A program made the translations under genes and the position numbers. A model generated the notes under the pieces. That model saw only the letters and a program-made list of their open reading frames with translations, searched no databases and was not told where the DNA came from. Shown here one piece after another: positions 54,301 through 58,555 of a DNA stretch of 64,000 nucleotides. How positions within the stretch are numbered: the first letter of the stretch is position 1; the number at the start of each line of letters is the position of its first letter. This stretch comes from Diphasiastrum complanatum. Its lineage: Eukaryota > Streptophyta > Lycopodiopsida > Lycopodiales > Lycopodiaceae. Where the stretch lies: assembly GCA_029204225.1 (NCBI GenBank), contig CM055097.1:13006721-13070720 (forward strand), read 5' to 3'.

Positions 54301-57300
54301 GTCCCCAAAATGCAGTTTATTCTCTATGGGAATTTCTATGGGATTACGTCGTAATTGGTGTTAGAGACTCAACCCCTTGGGTCCCACAGTTTACTTAAAA
54401 CCGGATGATGGACTAGGCTTGTTGACTTGAACAATTACTTGTGGACCACATGTATACTACTTGTCATAATCAGGGGATATGTTCTTGCATGGAGACTCCT
54501 ACCTTGTTAGTATAGAAGGGGATGAGAGGATAGGGGAATGTCCTAAACTGTCCCCATGTTTTTGTGTGCCTTTCCATAATTTATAGATTGTAATGCCTAT
54601 CAACTACGGCTTCAGCCAGGAATTAAAGTCCACCCGATTTTCCACGCTAGTCGTTTAAAGGAACGCTTGGTGGGAAAGATGGTTTGATTCAGGAGGATGA
54701 GCTAGTTCTGTTAGATGATCTGTCAACCTTTGTACCTTTGGAGCCATAGGCCATTGTTGACATACGTCAACATGGACTCATAAACCAGGAGGTGATTGAG
54801 CACTTGGTTTGTTGGAAAGGCAGTCCCAATGATGAGGACACTTGGGAAAAGGAGAAAGACCTTAGAATGAGATTCCCAAATTTCCTTCCTTAAAAGAAAA
54901 GTCTTTTAAGGTGGAGAGAATGTTAGAGGTTGGGCCCCACACCTTATTTGAAACTGGATGATGGACTAGGGCTTGTTGACTTGACCACTGACTCATGGAC
55001 CGCACGTATTCCGCTTGTCATGATCAGGTGCTTGGCATGGAGACTCCTATAGAAGGGGAGGAGATCTCAATTACCTTTCATTCTATCTACCTAGGAGGTG
55101 GATGGTATGGCGCATGTGCCCAGGAGGAGAGCTAGCCAGGGGTAGTAGATGGCTGATGGAGCTGGTGGTAGTATGGGATGTCATTAGTACTGGAGGTTAG
55201 ATCCTACTTGACACCAAGTCTCAAGCCTATGGGCACAAAGGGTGGATCTCGATTGGTGGATCCTATGTCGGGGTGGATCATGATCATTCGGTTTCTTGTG
55301 GTGATTGGCACCTGGCAATTTTTGGTTCTGTAGGTTATGACAATTGACTAGGCTCGTGGCCTAATTTATTCACCATGCTAAGACCCTTGGTCTGGACCAG
55401 CATACACAAAATGCTGATCGGGTTGCTTATTCTTACTAAAGCCCAAAAATGGTTCTACAATACAATCTTTCTATTGCCTAATAGCCCTTGTATGAAGCTC
55501 GTGTAGCCAAAGACTCCCCCTCCTCATCACTATTATCTCCCTCATCTTTATCCTCATTCTCCTCTTCCTCAATGTATTCCTTCTCCTCTGAGGTCTTCGT
55601 CTCCTCTTTCTCCCTAATAAGCTCCTTGTCCCTGAGAGCACGCGTGATGTTTATACTTTGAGAATTGAGCCCTAAGTCTGATGGGAATCAATTTTCAATC
55701 AATAAGGCCTCCTAATGGAGGAATGCATACACATTCTCCTCCTCCTATGATGTTGGTGGTAGATTTGGAACCCTTGCCATGTCGTTTTCATCATAATTGA
55801 CCAGTCAAATTTCATTTTCATATTAGTAATAACAATGTAGTGAACTTAGCACTATACCTATAGTTCAAACACAACTACAACTTATGGGCTCTTTTAGCTT
55901 CTTTAGAAGCTATAGGTTGGCGTGCACAAACACTAACTTTATCCAACTGTGCAGTGGAAAGTGTGTTCCTCTTCTTCTTATGATTTAGAGAGACGATGTT
56001 TTAATTTCTCTCGCACAATTGTTTTGCAATTTTGTGAGAGGATTCGAATGGCAAGCCTCTACAATCTAGAAATATTGATCCCATACTTCACCCACAAATG
56101 GCATAAGGCACAACATAACTACTCTTAGCTATGCTCCCGTACATCCAAACTCAAGGTTCTCATCTTTGAACACAAGTAGGTCATCCATGAGTGCGTCTCC
56201 TACGTGATAAGATCATGAAAGACCTGGCCAATGTAGGTGTGCCATCCATGCTTGACCTCTTTAACTTGGAACTGAGTCTCACTCCTCCATTTTGGGTAAA
56301 GTATGCAAGCCATAGTGTGTTGTTAACAGGTGATGGAACCACTACCACATGCTTTGCCACTGGTCCCCTACTTCCTCAAGCTAGTAAAATCTGAGAATCC
56401 AAAAAGAATATTCATGAATGAAGACGGAGAATGAGAAATTGGGAGTCAATTAGAATTTAGAGACTCACAAAGAAGGCCCAAAGTGCAACCCTTTATTCGT
56501 ATATAGGACATTGTAGATAATAGGTTGTAGCCCTATGATGGTGGCTCGTGCCGGATCCCAAAACAAAGATGATAACATGACAATCTCAAATCTCCTCGAT
56601 TGTGGCCCTCTTGACAACCCCCATTGGGCCCAATGTTTTTCCTCGAGCTTCTGTGCCCTTTCATGAGCCATTGCAAAACAATGAACATAAAAGCAAACTT
56701 AGTGGGGCAAGTCTGAAAACCTCCAGAGGTTGGAACAGGTCCTAAGTATATCCTCGGCCTCTTGTGAAAAACCCACCAAGAATTCTCCCATGTCAACCAC
56801 CGTCTTGACGAGCCCTTTCATGGAGACACAATTTAGCACATTCTTAGTGACAACATGTACAATGCACAACATTGGACAAGACAAGTTGTAGAAGGCTGTG
56901 ATGTGGAAGTCTCTACCAAACTTGTTTCCACAGTGTCACATAAGAATTTATGAATTACTGTTTGAAGTTAAAACTTCAAACAAGTTACAACAAACTCCAA
57001 ACAAATTTTAAAGTCCGAGTAGTCAATAGCCTTAAGAGTGGGGTAATAAATCTTCTCTTGTGGTTGAAGGACTATCCTCCGCTCCATGTATTGGTGCCTC
57101 TATGCAACGAGTGATCTCGTAGCCACACAAATACAATAGGTGTGCTCCTATCTGATTGAAGCCACTTGTGTAGGTGATGCTACAATACTTGCAAGTTCAC
57201 CTCTTTGTGCCCAAACTGCCATAATTCATCGTAATTGTCACATGATCACATAAGGGATCCTTGACCCTCGGCATGATATCTATATTTTCCCCTCTCCTTA

Positions 57301-58501
57301 TATCTTCACTCTCCTTGCCTCTTCCTAAATCCCTCTCCTCACGTAATAGCTCATTCCTAATACCTTCTCCGGAATTTTAAGTAAACCTTTCCCAACTCCT
57401 AATTCCTATTTTTGAACCTTGGCCCTAATTTCTCTATGGCCTCCTATCTTTCTCCCCTCCTATGATCTATCATCCATCTCTCCCCTTGCCGTATTTCTGG
57501 AGAACCCCCCCCCTCTCTCACTCTCTCTTCTTCCCTTTCCCTCAGACCGCTCTCCAAAACTCACTCACAAAATCTTTCCAAGAATCACACAAAAAGAAAC
57601 TTGAATGGTTTGAGTAAATGTTGATGTCAACCCAGGCTAGAGCTACAACACAAGTGAGGAACTTGCTTCTGCTTGGCTTGTGTTTGTTCCACATACCTCC
57701 AACCATACGTTTCATTCACTATAATCCCAGATCTTTTATGTAGAACCTTTTGACGAAGCAAAGCATCCTTGAAACGCAGAAACACTGTGGTGGATTGGAG
57801 CTTACCCACCCAAGCAGCAGATATGACGTCCTCTGAGACCAAAGGTGGAATGAATGAAAGCATTTGCCTCAGCCACGAGGTCCTTACTCGCAAAAGAAGC
57901 TCCCCTAACTCTGACATTGAGAGCCTTGAGATCTCTTTTTTGATGTTCTTGAATAGATTCAGAAATAACCTGCTTAGATCCCTTGAGCATGTTGGCCCAA
58001 GAACTCTTCGATTGCTGAAATTGCTGCTCCAAGGAGTGAACCCGCTCTTGAACCTGCTTTGCCATTTCTGAATCTGCATTGCCGCCTTCTTCTTCTTCCT
58101 CTTCCTCTTCCTCTTCATCTGATTCCAATTCATTCTTGAGGTAAGTAACATCAACCTCAAGAATGCCAACTTTGCCCTGGAGGGCCAAAACCGTATTCTT
58201 CAGAGTGGAGATTTGGAATGCTTGTTGCTTGATTAGCGCAAGCAAGAATACATTGGGCTCTTGAAGAGACTCAATAAAGCAAAGGAAACCAGACGAAAAA
58301 CCAGCTGAAAGAGGCGGAGACAAAGAGGATGAAAACGGCGATGGAGGGACAGGGAAGGAGGGTATAGGATGGAGGGAACAGCGGGCAACGAGCAGCAGCA
58401 GCAGCAATTAGGCAGCAGCAGCGATCAGGCAGCAGCAGAAGCAGCGAGCAGCAGCAGCGTGCCATCACTGCAGGGCGCCATCGTGAGACGGAGAGGGGCG
58501 C

Positions 58502-58555
<54 letters not shown>

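Noticed and set aside
56191-57604. Small plus-strand frames
   Set aside because: No motifs; opposite strand carries the BED finger, and the rest is CT-rich sequence.
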